In this document: in pieces, positions 26,434 to 35,098 of the stretch
Layout of the letters: each line of letters begins with the position of its first letter
Position numbering within the stretch: position 1 is the first letter of the stretch
Source: Kangiellaceae bacterium
GTDB lineage: Bacteria > Pseudomonadota > Gammaproteobacteria > Enterobacterales > Kangiellaceae
Length of the DNA: 64,000 nucleotides
Direction: 5' to 3'
Assembly: GCA_026196875.1 (NCBI GenBank)
Contig: JAPHTP010000047.1
Span: forward strand, 1 to 64,000
Notes under the pieces: generated by a model
Seen by the model: the letters and a program-made list of their open reading frames with translations, nothing else
Told to the model about the DNA's origin: nothing
Database searches by the model: none
Program-made: the position numbers and the translations under genes

Positions 26434-27600
26434 TCAACTGGCCATAACTTCCTTAGCACTCAGTTCTCGATCGACCAATTGAGATAACAACAACGAAATC
26501 GCTGCCATAAACGCACCGGCAAAGAACACTATGGAAGGATTAACCAACCAAAGCAAACCGAATGCCGCAGGTATCACGACAGCTGCTATATGGTTGATGG
26601 TAAAACTCACTCCCGACGATGAAGCAATATCTTCTGGGTAGGCTATCTTCTGGAAAAAAGTTTTAATCGCGATAGCCATAGCGAAAAATACGTGGTCAAT
26701 CAGGTAAAGCGCAGCAGCCATTTCAGAGGTTTCGACTAATCCATAACCAACAAAAACAAATACCAATCCAATATACTCGATTGTTAACGCCTTTCTTTCA
26801 CCTATCTTGCCGATCCACCTGCCAATCTTTGGCGCTAGATACCAATTTAATAGATGATTGGCTATGTAAAGTGTAGCGATGTTAGCGACGGAGTAATTAA
26901 ATTTCTCCACCATTAAGTAACCAGCAAACACCATAAAAATCTGGCGTCGCGCACCACTGAAAAATGTTAATAGGTAATAAAGCCAATAGCGGCCTCTTAA
27001 AATCAATTTTTTATGTTGAGTCACTTCTGGCTTAAAACTGGGAAATGACAACCAAAGCCAGAGAAATAAGACAAACCCTACCCCTCCTACGACTAAATAG
27101 GCAGTAGAATAACTGATCATCAAAACAGAAAAGAAAAGCCAAACCACTGCATAAGTCGACAACGAAGCAATAGATTTTACCGAAATTAACTTGCCTAAAA
27201 CTTCAGGTGTTTCTTTCTTATTCAACCATTGTAAAGCCAAGGAATTGTTGACTGTTTCGAAGTAGTGGAAGCCAATAGACATCAGCACTGTAGTAGCATA
27301 CAAACCAATCTCGAATGGAAACAGTCCGGTAATAGCAACTCCGATACTCATCAAGCACAATGAAACAAGGGCAAGAGTTTGCTCACTAATAACCAAAAGT
27401 AAAAATACGGCGGTAAAAGCTAAAAATCCGGGCACTTCCCGTAAGCTTTGCAACATACCGATTTCAGCACCGGTAAACGCAGCTTTTTCAACCGCAAAAT
27501 TATTAAGCATTGCTAGCCAGCCAGCAAAAGTGATGGCCATCAAGATAGAAGTGATAATAAGAAAGTGTTGTTTAGTTTGATATTTGCTTAGGAAGCTCAA
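26434..27600 (-). CDS. Major facilitator superfamily transporter
   Basis: A TTG start at 27600 with AAGG eight bases before it gives 388 residues with 11-12 predicted membrane helices. The N-terminal half (LAMLNNFAVEKAAFTGAEIGMLQSL region) and the loop basic motif APKIGRWIGKIGERKALTIEY between helices fit MFS carriers of the small, poorly characterised proteobacterial group. There is no soluble extension and no neighbour indicating the substrate. The call of a secondary transporter is good; direction and substrate are unknown. Confidence 0.87.
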   Translation of the reverse strand: MSFLSKYQTKQHFLIITSILMAITFAGWLAMLNNFAVEKAAFTGAEIGMLQSLREVPGFLAFTAVFLLLVISEQTLALVSLCLMSIGVAITGLFPFEIGLYATTVLMSIGFHYFETVNNSLALQWLNKKETPEVLGKLISVKSIASLSTYAVVWLFFSVLMISYSTAYLVVGGVGFVLFLWLWLSFPSFKPEVTQHKKLILRGRYWLYYLLTFFSGARRQIFMVFAGYLMVEKFNYSVANIATLYIANHLLNWYLAPKIGRWIGKIGERKALTIEYIGLVFVFVGYGLVETSEMAAALYLIDHVFFAMAIAIKTFFQKIAYPEDIASSSGVSFTINHIAAVVIPAAFGLLWLVNPSIVFFAGAFMAAISLLLSQLVDRELSAKEVMAS

Positions 27601-27770
27601 AGTTGAAACCTTTCAGCTGTTTACTGAATGATTGCTAAGTGGCTTTATTTTAACGTAGAAAATAAATTTTGCTTATAAAAGTTAACTATATTTGTTGTTT
27701 GGTTGGGCTATCGCAATAGTTATTTTCGTATTTTCTCAAACCATCTTAATATTAAGTCGTTAACTCGTTT

Positions 27771-27838
27771 TTTCGCACCGCTTCGCTTGCATGCGACCTT
27801 CTTTTGCCATGAGCTGCAAAAGAAGGCAAAAATGCCCC
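27771..27838 (+). repeat. Left inverted-repeat end of the structured element
   Basis: Contains a perfect internal stem CTTCTTTTGC/GCAAAAGAAG around CATGAGCT. It matches the right end in opposite orientation with only a few differences. Confidence 0.85.
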
Positions 27839-28250
27839 TTGTGCACTAACAAACCGGGCAAAGAAACGCCCGGTGCCTTGCGCGCTTCAAATAACAATGG
27901 AGTTTTGTATCGGTCTTCCTGACCGAACAAAACGCTCGGCGTCCATGCCTCGCCCCTGACGGGTCTAATCATGGTTATTCTCCAGTGCTCAGCTTGTTAG
28001 AGCACCTTAACATCATTCCAATCCCCAACTTGCTATCTTCCAAAGACTCAAGAAAAAAAGGAGAACCAAAGGAACGCGCGCCTAGCGGCTATAAACGGTC
28101 TTGTGGAAATCATGAGCCATCGGATAGACACGAAAATCTAATGAGCGTAAGCGAGCTATTTTCGCCCGATAGCTCAGTTTCAAATTGAGACAGGCAGTGA
28201 AAGCTTGTACAAACTACCAAATAAATAGGAGTTAGTTATTTTCAGCGTCG

Positions 28251-28316
28251 GGCTTTTTTGCCTACTTTTGCAGCTCTTGGCAAAAGAAGGTCGCACGCAA
28301 GCGAAGCGGTGCGAAA
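28251..28316 (-). repeat. Right inverted-repeat end of the structured element
   Basis: The reverse complement starts TTTCGCACCGCTTCGCTTGC, like the left end and like the solo copy at 21908. No clear target-site duplication is visible just outside the two ends. Confidence 0.85.
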
Positions 28317-28346
28317 CAACTTTCAAAACACTCCAATTTGAAAACC

Positions 28347-29477
28347 TTAAAAATAAAAATGAACCTGCAAAAATCTAGTATCAATATTCAACTGCTCAAT
28401 CTGAGGCGGCGCCTCCCTATCCCTAATTCCAGCCCGAAGCTGAACATTCGGATAAGGTGTATATTCATATACCAACGAATGTCTGACTTGTTGGTCTTCC
28501 GACAAATCCGTATCGGGATCCAAATACTCTTCAGTAAACTTGATATTATGGCCCTGTCGATAAAGCCAATTAACTTCAATTAGACTCATCAGTTGAGTTC
28601 TATCTTGCAGCGAAGGCAAGTCAAAATCTTCCTCAAGCAAACTCACATCAGCAAGAAATACCCAATTTCCGAACTTATAACCGGCAAATAGTGAATAAGC
28701 CGATGACTTCGAATCATTTCCGGGATTAGCACTTAATGCTCCGCCCAGACGCCAATTATCTAAATAAAACTCACTACGTAAAATCGTACGATACTTTCCA
28801 TCAGGGTTACTGGTATCACTACTTCCGGTGTTAATTGCAATTGTATGTAGTCCTCCTTTCCAATTAAAACCGTACTCAATTCCTAGATCATTATTATTAA
28901 AGTTAAAACCACTTGATTGGCGGATTAAAGCACTATCATCCTCTACTCTAAGTCCTAATTGCGGGATCATTTTCCCAGCTTTAATATAATCTCCATTTTG
29001 CAATCGTTTAATCAAAAAGAGTTCACGGATTTCACTGTCATCCGGCATAACCTTTTGGTCGAGATAAAGCTCCAATCCAAGTTCACTATGATTCAATCGC
29101 AAGTATACTTGGCCAGACTGGGTTTCAAACCCGGAAGTTTTGTCTTCAGATACAGGTGTTTCCTGAGTCTGGGACAAAAACCGAAAATTTCCACCGACTG
29201 ATAAATACGAATTAATTCGCCCTATGTTGGGATCAAGCAAACTTCCTTGACGCGCTGAAAAAGAAGTATTTCCATAAACTCTTCCATAATCTGTACGCAT
29301 CCCCCCGCCATTAGGATTTACATGGCAAGCAGCACAAGTTTGTTTAGTGTGGATAGAAAGATAGGGTTCGGCCTTCAACGTGGAAAAATAGAATGCGCAG
29401 AGCAATAGGAATAAGATCTTTACTATTTTTTTATTTTCTGCAATCCAACTATCTTTCGAGCTGAATACTATAAACAT
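28347..29477 (-). CDS. Outer-membrane beta-barrel protein with an N-terminal heme c site
   Basis: I set the start at ATG 29477 because GGAGG lies 6 bases before it; the frame extends to 29507 without a site. The 376-residue product has a signal peptide (IVKILFLLLCAFYFSTLKA), then CAACH in TKQTCAACHVNPNGGG, a heme c site at the start of the mature protein. Thereafter come alternating polar and hydrophobic strands and a C-terminal phenylalanine (LQVHFYF), the sorting signal of barrel proteins. It overlaps the end of the upstream cytochrome lipoprotein by 29 bases, so the two are co-translated. Inference: a heme-plugged porin moving electrons or substrates across the outer membrane. Confidence 0.85.
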   Translation of the reverse strand: MFIVFSSKDSWIAENKKIVKILFLLLCAFYFSTLKAEPYLSIHTKQTCAACHVNPNGGGMRTDYGRVYGNTSFSARQGSLLDPNIGRINSYLSVGGNFRFLSQTQETPVSEDKTSGFETQSGQVYLRLNHSELGLELYLDQKVMPDDSEIRELFLIKRLQNGDYIKAGKMIPQLGLRVEDDSALIRQSSGFNFNNNDLGIEYGFNWKGGLHTIAINTGSSDTSNPDGKYRTILRSEFYLDNWRLGGALSANPGNDSKSSAYSLFAGYKFGNWVFLADVSLLEEDFDLPSLQDRTQLMSLIEVNWLYRQGHNIKFTEEYLDPDTDLSEDQQVRHSLVYEYTPYPNVQLRAGIRDREAPPQIEQLNIDTRFLQVHFYF

Positions 29478-30267
29478 AACTTCCTCCAGCTTTTTCATTA
29501 TTGTCAAAATCTAATGGTCTATTTATTTGATCCATAATCAACGCACCATTATTTTCCCCAACTAGAATTTCTAGTTGACCATGCACAAGTTCGTCTTTTG
29601 TAACTCGAATTGTAAAGCCGGTATCATTTACATCCGTTAGTGAATAGCTTTGTATGAGTTTATGCATCGATCTGACTGTTATGCTTTGCGGAATAACTGA
29701 ACCTCGATTAATAAACCCGTCAAAAGTAAACTGAACGTAAACGACCTCTTGTTCCGACTTAAACTCAACTTTAGCAAGAGACACCAACTTTTGACTCTCA
29801 CTAGGCAATGCTCCGTTTAAAATCCAGTCTTCAATAAGTTGAATTTGCTCGCTAGACAAAGGCGGTAATCCCAAAGGCATTCTCTGGCCAGCAACCGAAT
29901 TTCCCGTCACTTTTAACCAAAGAAAACTACGCTCGAGACTAAAAGGCTCTACCCTTAAGAAATTACCATTACCTTGGGCTGTGACATTAACTAGATTATT
30001 GAAAGACTGCTCAACACTATCTAGTCTCAAACCTAAAGGAGCTTGTTGTCCTTGATGACACTGAGTGCAAATCGGAGAGAATATTTCTGATTGAACTCGC
30101 GCAAGATAATCTGTTTCAATGGGCTCTTCATTTTGCTCTAGAAACTCCCCACTTCCAGGTTGGCATCCCATCAATAAAAAAAGGGAACCTAACAACAAGT
30201 AAGATTTAAATAGGTTCCCATAGCTAAATGAAAATAAGCCTCGGCAAAAAAGAAAACAACGTTCCAT
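29449..30267 (-). CDS. Cytochrome c-like lipoprotein
   Basis: Start at ATG 30267, seven bases after GGAGG; a GTG two codons earlier abuts the ribosome site and is less likely. The 272-residue product has a long signal ending in a lipobox (LFLLMGC). A single heme site, CTQCH, lies at about residue 70, with a candidate distal Met in GQRMPLG, then an unassigned beta-rich C-terminal half (from about 150) of Ig-like character. The layout resembles single-heme cytochromes of the PSCyt1 type. It lies between a four-repeat lipoprotein gene (51 bases upstream) and the heme-barrel gene (overlapping), so these form one operon. Confidence 0.84.
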   Translation of the reverse strand: MERCFLFCRGLFSFSYGNLFKSYLLLGSLFLLMGCQPGSGEFLEQNEEPIETDYLARVQSEIFSPICTQCHQGQQAPLGLRLDSVEQSFNNLVNVTAQGNGNFLRVEPFSLERSFLWLKVTGNSVAGQRMPLGLPPLSSEQIQLIEDWILNGALPSESQKLVSLAKVEFKSEQEVVYVQFTFDGFINRGSVIPQSITVRSMHKLIQSYSLTDVNDTGFTIRVTKDELVHGQLEILVGENNGALIMDQINRPLDFDNNEKAGGSYVYSIQLER

Positions 30268-30318
30268 GCTCACCCTCCTCTTATACCGAGCGCGATTGTA
30301 TTAGTATTAAGGTTGTAC

Positions 30319-31965
30319 TTAATGCCAAGTTCCGTAAACACCATTAACATCGCCCGGTGCAACATCGCCTTGGAAGAAATACAGCGGCGCTCCTTTATAT
30401 GCCCATTGAAGACTACCATCATCTCTGGTGATAATAGTGAAGTCACCTCCTTCCTGATCAGTTACCTTCGCATATAGCGGAGGCCAAGTGACCGCACAAG
30501 AACCATTACAATCTGAATCGCCGGTTCCGTCGCCTTCACTGTCATTGGCATCATCGTCGAAAAGATAAACAGTAAATCCAGTTTTATCGCTCATTGTGCT
30601 AGCAGGATTTCCAGAAGCATCTACATCTTCAATCATTCCGCGTGCAGCAAAAATATCACCCAAAGTATTGTCTGTAAAAATTTGCACCGGCGCATTTCTA
30701 GCTAAGTGCCACGTGGTCGCAACCTGGTCACCGGTTACATCTCCCACTTGGTTATCTCCGACATAGAAATAAATAGGTTCGCCTTTATATGCCCATTGCT
30801 TAGTTGCATCGTCTCTATCGATAATGCTGAAGTCACCCATTGCAACGGCTCCGGGATCGGCATACATAGGTGGCCACGCGACCGCACAACTAGCATTGCA
30901 ATCAGAATCTCCGGCACCATCGCCATCTGTGTCGTTGAGGTCATCGTCAAATACGTAAAGAGAATAACCCCTTCTAGCACGAACACCCGTATCTTGGTCA
31001 CCACTCGCGTCAACGTTATAGACAGGAACCGTTGACGCGAGTATGCCACCTGCAGATGAATCGACTATCGCGATCGGCGTTGGTCTTGCTAAATACCAAA
31101 CACTGCCGACTCCATCACCATTGATATCTCCTGCTTGACTGTCACCGGCATAAAAGTAAAGAGGCAGTCCATTTAAAGCCCACTGCATACTGCCGTCGTC
31201 TCTGTTTATAATGCTGTAGTCACCAAAAGCAGTCGCCGCATTATCTGCGTAAAGTGGTGGCCACGCAGTGGCACAACTATCATTGCAATCAGAGTCTCCT
31301 GCCCCGTCACCATCAGTATCGTTACGATCATTTTCGAAGGTATATAGTGAAAATCCGTCTCTATCAGTACGCGTCATAGACATACCACCACTACCGTCAA
31401 CGTCCTTTTGAGTATATTGACCAACCACTATGGTACCGACGGAATTTTGCGCGTGTTGTTGTTGCGCCAGCGGATCTGGCCGAGCGACATACCAAGTGTT
31501 GCCAATACCTTCACCATTGACATCTCCCGCACTAGAATCACTAACATACATATAAAGCGGTAAACCACGAAAAGCCCATTGCCTATCACTACTACCATCT
31601 CTCGTAATAATGCTAAAAGGTTCACTAGCTTGTGCGGTACTGGTCGCTAGCATGGGAGGCCAAGTGGTTGCACAGCCCGAATTACAATCAGAATCTCCAT
31701 TACCGTCACCGTCTGAGTCATTTCTGTCATTTTCAAAGGTGTATAAACTCATACCATCAGCATTAACAAAAATAAAACCTAAAGAAGTTTGGCTCACAGT
31801 CGGCGCAAGTGCATATGTCGGCGGTTGATTGTCTCCTCCTCCATCACCGCCATCATATCCGTCTCCTCCGGAACCTGAGCCACTACTGCCACCACATCCG
31901 ACAAAAACAAGTGAAAGTAGAAAGCAAAAAGTACAGTTAAATAAAAACAGAATTCTTTTTCTCAT
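30319..31965 (-). CDS. Lipoprotein with four tandem COG4315/Lipoprotein_15-type repeats
   Basis: ATG 31965 follows AGGAG at the right distance. The 548-residue product has a lipobox (VFVGC), a Gly/Ser linker and four repeats of about 120 residues. Each repeat has SLYTFENDRND or a close variant, an Asp-rich loop (DGDGxGDSDC), a second Cys and ATxWPP, then QWA(F/Y)xGxPLY and GDxxGDVNG. These motifs match the secreted repeat of unknown function known as Lipoprotein_15. The D-x-D-G-D-G loops look calcium-binding, as in thrombospondin type 3 or dockerin loops. First gene of the operon with the cytochrome lipoprotein and the heme barrel. Role unknown. Confidence 0.88.
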   Translation of the reverse strand: MRKRILFLFNCTFCFLLSLVFVGCGGSSGSGSGGDGYDGGDGGGDNQPPTYALAPTVSQTSLGFIFVNADGMSLYTFENDRNDSDGDGNGDSDCNSGCATTWPPMLATSTAQASEPFSIITRDGSSDRQWAFRGLPLYMYVSDSSAGDVNGEGIGNTWYVARPDPLAQQQHAQNSVGTIVVGQYTQKDVDGSGGMSMTRTDRDGFSLYTFENDRNDTDGDGAGDSDCNDSCATAWPPLYADNAATAFGDYSIINRDDGSMQWALNGLPLYFYAGDSQAGDINGDGVGSVWYLARPTPIAIVDSSAGGILASTVPVYNVDASGDQDTGVRARRGYSLYVFDDDLNDTDGDGAGDSDCNASCAVAWPPMYADPGAVAMGDFSIIDRDDATKQWAYKGEPIYFYVGDNQVGDVTGDQVATTWHLARNAPVQIFTDNTLGDIFAARGMIEDVDASGNPASTMSDKTGFTVYLFDDDANDSEGDGTGDSDCNGSCAVTWPPLYAKVTDQEGGDFTIITRDDGSLQWAYKGAPLYFFQGDVAPGDVNGVYGTWH

Positions 31966-32204
31966 CACGCATCTCCTGAGCATTTTATTTCAGCTTTTAA
32001 AGTTAATGCGCGTCACTTGAAAAAGGTTCAAACGTATTTAGATTATTTTATTTTTTCAAAAAAATAATGAAAGAGAATAAAAAATGGATATTTCTGTTAA
32101 TAGTTAACAACTCTTCTTAAATAAAATTTGTATTGATTGATATTTTTCCAATTAAACATTATCTTTAGGTTGAATATTCAACGAGATAAGAATTCAGTTT
32201 AAAA

Positions 32205-32969
32205 ATGTGCAACAAAAAAACTCAGCTTTGCTCTACAAATAGGAAAAGTCGAGAAGACAAACCTGAGAGTAGCACTATTAAAAGTGGCACTGGCATTCTC
32301 GCTGTGTGCACTTGCTTGATTTCTCAAAACCTCTGTGCCGAACAACCATCAATTAGCATCTCAATTGCTAGTGAATCAGTTAATCACGGGATTTCTTTAT
32401 CAAATGAAGAGCCAACCATTGGCTTATCGTATGACCATAACTTAAGTGACAATTTTTTTGTGGGAGCAGAAGTAAGTATCCATAAAACCTCAGGGCCGAA
32501 TAAGCGCCAGGGCTGGCAACATATTTATGGAGGTTATTTCATTTCATTGGAAGATGATAAAGCCCTTTCGTTTTCGCTCAGCCGATACACTTTTAATGCT
32601 GACTTTCCAGCCTCTTGGGATTACAACCAACTTAGAGTGGATTTATCTCTAGCGTTTTCTTTGGCTGTTTCATATAGTTATTCGGATAGCTATTATGGCA
32701 GAGGCAACAACAGCCAGCGAATCGAACTTAGCTGGCTCCATCACTTCAATGAGAAATATACGCTTAGTACTGCGGCTGGTTTAACTAAACCTGAAAAGCA
32801 TGTTTATCTTGAAGATTTTGTCGATGCAAATATCTCAGTCACGCGCCACTTTGAACGAGGCAGGTTTAATATAGGTTATCATTACGTTGATGATTCTAGT
32901 GAGTTTATTCATGGCCTACAAAATACTGATCCTCGTTTGACACTTACCTATGAGTGGGATTTATATTAA
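32205..32969 (+). CDS. Probable outer-membrane beta-barrel protein (TorF/Gcw_chp-like)
   Basis: A 254-residue protein. Its hydrophobic stretch is weak and preceded by about 28 polar residues, so the true start may be later than 32205, or the export signal is long (GTGILAVCTCLISQNLCA looks like the signal core). The mature part shows alternating strands (DNFFVGAEVSIHK, WQHIYGGYFISL, YTLSTAAGL, RFNIGYHYVDD) and ends in an aromatic-rich strand (LTLTYEWDLY). This pattern resembles the TorF-like putative porins, by layout only. Its promoter region is divergent from the lipoprotein operon. Confidence 0.72.
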   Translation: MCNKKTQLCSTNRKSREDKPESSTIKSGTGILAVCTCLISQNLCAEQPSISISIASESVNHGISLSNEEPTIGLSYDHNLSDNFFVGAEVSIHKTSGPNKRQGWQHIYGGYFISLEDDKALSFSLSRYTFNADFPASWDYNQLRVDLSLAFSLAVSYSYSDSYYGRGNNSQRIELSWLHHFNEKYTLSTAAGLTKPEKHVYLEDFVDANISVTRHFERGRFNIGYHYVDDSSEFIHGLQNTDPRLTLTYEWDLY

Positions 32970-33055
32970 CTTCTCATGAGCTTACTAATAGTATCTATCT
33001 ATTCGATAACGTTCATTTATTTGATAACATACACCCAGTGAAAAATGATAGGAGT

Positions 33056-34465
33056 TTATAAGCGACAATGCGAATTATTGTACTGAGATAAAAAGTCACA
33101 GAGTTTCAGTCTGTTTTTTTTCTCGGCATATAAATCGAAGGCAAGCAGCTCATCGCTCAAACCTGCGCCTATCTGCTTTAGCAGCGCTAATACAGAAGTA
33201 AGATGAGCAGAAGACAATGAGTTGCCTGACAAAAACTGATAGCTATTTTCAGGTTGAGCCGCGATTATATCTTTACCAGGAAGTAAAAAATAATTTCCTT
33301 GGATTGACTTCTGTAAAATTCCTCTAGCGTAGTAAACTCCAACCCTTGATTTCGGAAAGCGCGCATGCTCTCCTCTTTTATCGTCGTATGCGCTGACGAC
33401 CTTAGTTCCTTGGGAAATAATTTTGTCAATGAGAGCTTCCAGCAAACGGTCTTCAGGCCCACTTAAACTCAAATTTAAAAGGTAAGGTCTTACTTGAAAA
33501 ACCTTGTCCAATGCCAACGATAAAGTCAGTGTATTGCAAATAGTTTTATTTTTTTGATTTTCCCAGCAGCTTCGATATGCATAAAGCTTAACTGAAGGTG
33601 CAATACCGGCAATGCCTTCCGCATTGTTTCTTTGCGCTACAATCAAACTCGCCACAGCAGTGCCGTGCTTTTCAGCGGAAACATTTTTCTCACTCGAATT
33701 AATCCCTAACGTGCCAACAAAATCTTGGTAATTTATCGATGCACCTTGAAAATCTTTATGGGTAATATCAACTCCAGAATCTATGATTGCAACTTCAACT
33801 CCCCTTCCATCTATTTGCGGTGCCAGTTGATTTAATTGTAATTCTGCAAAGGATGATTGTAAGTTGAAATAGGGATCGGAAAATTGCGTGTCAGATTGAG
33901 AATGGTCCAACTCATCAAGGTTCGAATTATCATAGGTGATACCATCGTTACTTGTTTGACCGTGGCTCGTACTAGATAAGGCCTCAAACTGATTTAGTGG
34001 TTGTAACCACTTGACTCTCGGATCTTTCTCAATAGATTTAAGTAGATTATTTGCTCCATGCTTAGGTTTTAAAATCGAATCGGGCAATTTAACCACCAAG
34101 CAGTAGACGCTCAAGCTATTAATTGGCCAGTCAGCGACTACTTCAAGTGAATACTGCTCACTAAAATCTTTCTTTATTCGCTTTAACGCCAAATCGTTTC
34201 GATAATTTCTAGGTAACCCGTAACCAACTCCTCTAGCGTTTTTTCTCCTTTCGCTGCGAGTGTCGTTAAGTACGACAACCCATTGCTCAACTTGCTCACT
34301 GAAAAGACTTTCACTATGCCCGCCTTGCTTTTCCGAAAAGGAAAAATTAGATGCTCTAACCAAGTTGAATGGTAATTGAGCTAAGCATAAAATCACCACT
34401 CCGCTGAAGTAAATAATTCGCTTTAATTTCTTCAAATTTAAAGTTACTGATTTATAGCGAATCAT
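33056..34465 (-). CDS. Subtilisin-like serine protease (S8), exported
   Basis: A 469-residue protein with an N-terminal signal (about 15-38), an N-terminal prodomain-like region (about 60-160; VVVLNDTR, VKLPDS, VKWLQPLN) and a peptidase S8 domain from about 200. The catalytic triad is visible: Asp229 in AIIDSGVD, His267 in KHGTAVASL and Ser416 in SGNSLSSAH (canonical GTSMAAP is altered here). Asn331 in LNLSLSG is the likely oxyanion residue. It is the last gene of an ECF sigma/anti-sigma/protease operon, 6 bases after the anti-sigma gene. The altered Ser motif suggests unusual specificity. Confidence 0.9.
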   Translation of the reverse strand: MIRYKSVTLNLKKLKRIIYFSGVVILCLAQLPFNLVRASNFSFSEKQGGHSESLFSEQVEQWVVVLNDTRSERRKNARGVGYGLPRNYRNDLALKRIKKDFSEQYSLEVVADWPINSLSVYCLVVKLPDSILKPKHGANNLLKSIEKDPRVKWLQPLNQFEALSSTSHGQTSNDGITYDNSNLDELDHSQSDTQFSDPYFNLQSSFAELQLNQLAPQIDGRGVEVAIIDSGVDITHKDFQGASINYQDFVGTLGINSSEKNVSAEKHGTAVASLIVAQRNNAEGIAGIAPSVKLYAYRSCWENQKNKTICNTLTLSLALDKVFQVRPYLLNLSLSGPEDRLLEALIDKIISQGTKVVSAYDDKRGEHARFPKSRVGVYYARGILQKSIQGNYFLLPGKDIIAAQPENSYQFLSGNSLSSAHLTSVLALLKQIGAGLSDELLAFDLYAEKKNRLKLCDFLSQYNNSHCRL

Positions 34466-34471
34466 TTTGGT

Positions 34472-35098
34472 TTATTGCTCCTTAACACCACTATTAGCTT
34501 CAAACAAGATTATCTTTTGATGGCTTCGTATCAAATCAAGCTGCGCTTTGCTCAAAGGCTCTTCAGCCTTAACAATGAGGCGTTTCTGCTGCAACCCTTG
34601 CAACTTAGCTATGGAAATCTGTTCAAGTTGCAATTCACTTAGTATTTGAGCTCTCTCCTCAACAGAAGCTGTGGAATTAAAAACAAGTGTATAAGTGTCT
34701 GTAGCTTCAGTCGTCCCAGAACCACTAGAGGTCAAAGTTTCAAATTCATTAATAATCGTATTTGGTTCCGTATTTGGCACCATAAAATATCCAATGCCAA
34801 TAACAACAAACAAGGACGCTGCAATCAATGAGTATTTACGAGTTGGCCTTGAGTCGAGCTTTTCTTCAAGATCTTTGAAATCCAGGTTAAAACTCGGAGA
34901 GTTTGACCGGCTACCAATAAATTGATTTTTCAACTTAATTTCATCAGCCAGTTTTTGTTGCAGCAGTTTGTCGTTAACCAAACGGGACTCGAACGCCAAC
35001 TTCTCTTGTGAAGTCATATTTCCGGATACATAGGAAGTTAGCTCCAAATCGAGGTCGATCTGCTCTCTACACGTTAATTGAATCACTTCACCCTTCAT
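34472..35098 (-). CDS. Membrane-anchored anti-sigma factor (putative)
   Basis: A 208-residue protein: about 85 cytoplasmic residues of helical, charged character (QEKLAFESRLVNDKLLQQKLADE), one membrane helix at about 91-108 (YSLIAASLFVVIGIGYFMV), then a periplasmic domain of about 100 residues. The cytoplasmic part fits an anti-sigma domain without an obvious zinc-binding HxxxCxxC. The periplasmic end (YTLVFNSTASVEERAQILSE...) resembles the ferredoxin-like C-terminal domains of anti-sigma factors and of protease propeptides. It overlaps the upstream ECF sigma gene by 11 bases. The role is inferred mainly from position. Confidence 0.8.
   Translation of the reverse strand: MKGEVIQLTCREQIDLDLELTSYVSGNMTSQEKLAFESRLVNDKLLQQKLADEIKLKNQFIGSRSNSPSFNLDFKDLEEKLDSRPTRKYSLIAASLFVVIGIGYFMVPNTEPNTIINEFETLTSSGSGTTEATDTYTLVFNSTASVEERAQILSELQLEQISIAKLQGLQQKRLIVKAEEPLSKAQLDLIRSHQKIILFEANSGVKEQ

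Larger units (their letters stand above)
27771..28316. mobile_element. 546-bp structured element bounded by inverted repeats (MITE-like or ncRNA-like)
   Basis: The left end (27771-27838) and right end (28251-28316) are near-identical inverted copies of a 66-68-base repeat starting TTTCGCACCGCTTCGC; a solo copy lies at 21908-21973. Between them are strong stems: ACCGGGC/GCCCGGT (27853-27859/27868-27874), a 13-bp stem with one bulge (27902-27933, arms GTTTTGT-TCGGTC), and a long hairpin 28113-28176 (TGAGCCATCGG/CCGATAGCTCA plus CGAAAAT/ATTTTCG). Two short open frames inside lack support. No transposase is present. It fills most of the 746-base gap 27601-28346. Confidence 0.7.

Noticed and set aside
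27760-28188. Two short open frames (70 and 67 codons) inside the inverted-repeat element
   Set aside because: They span hairpins and the repeat ends, lack ribosome sites and show no domain; I treat the region as non-coding.
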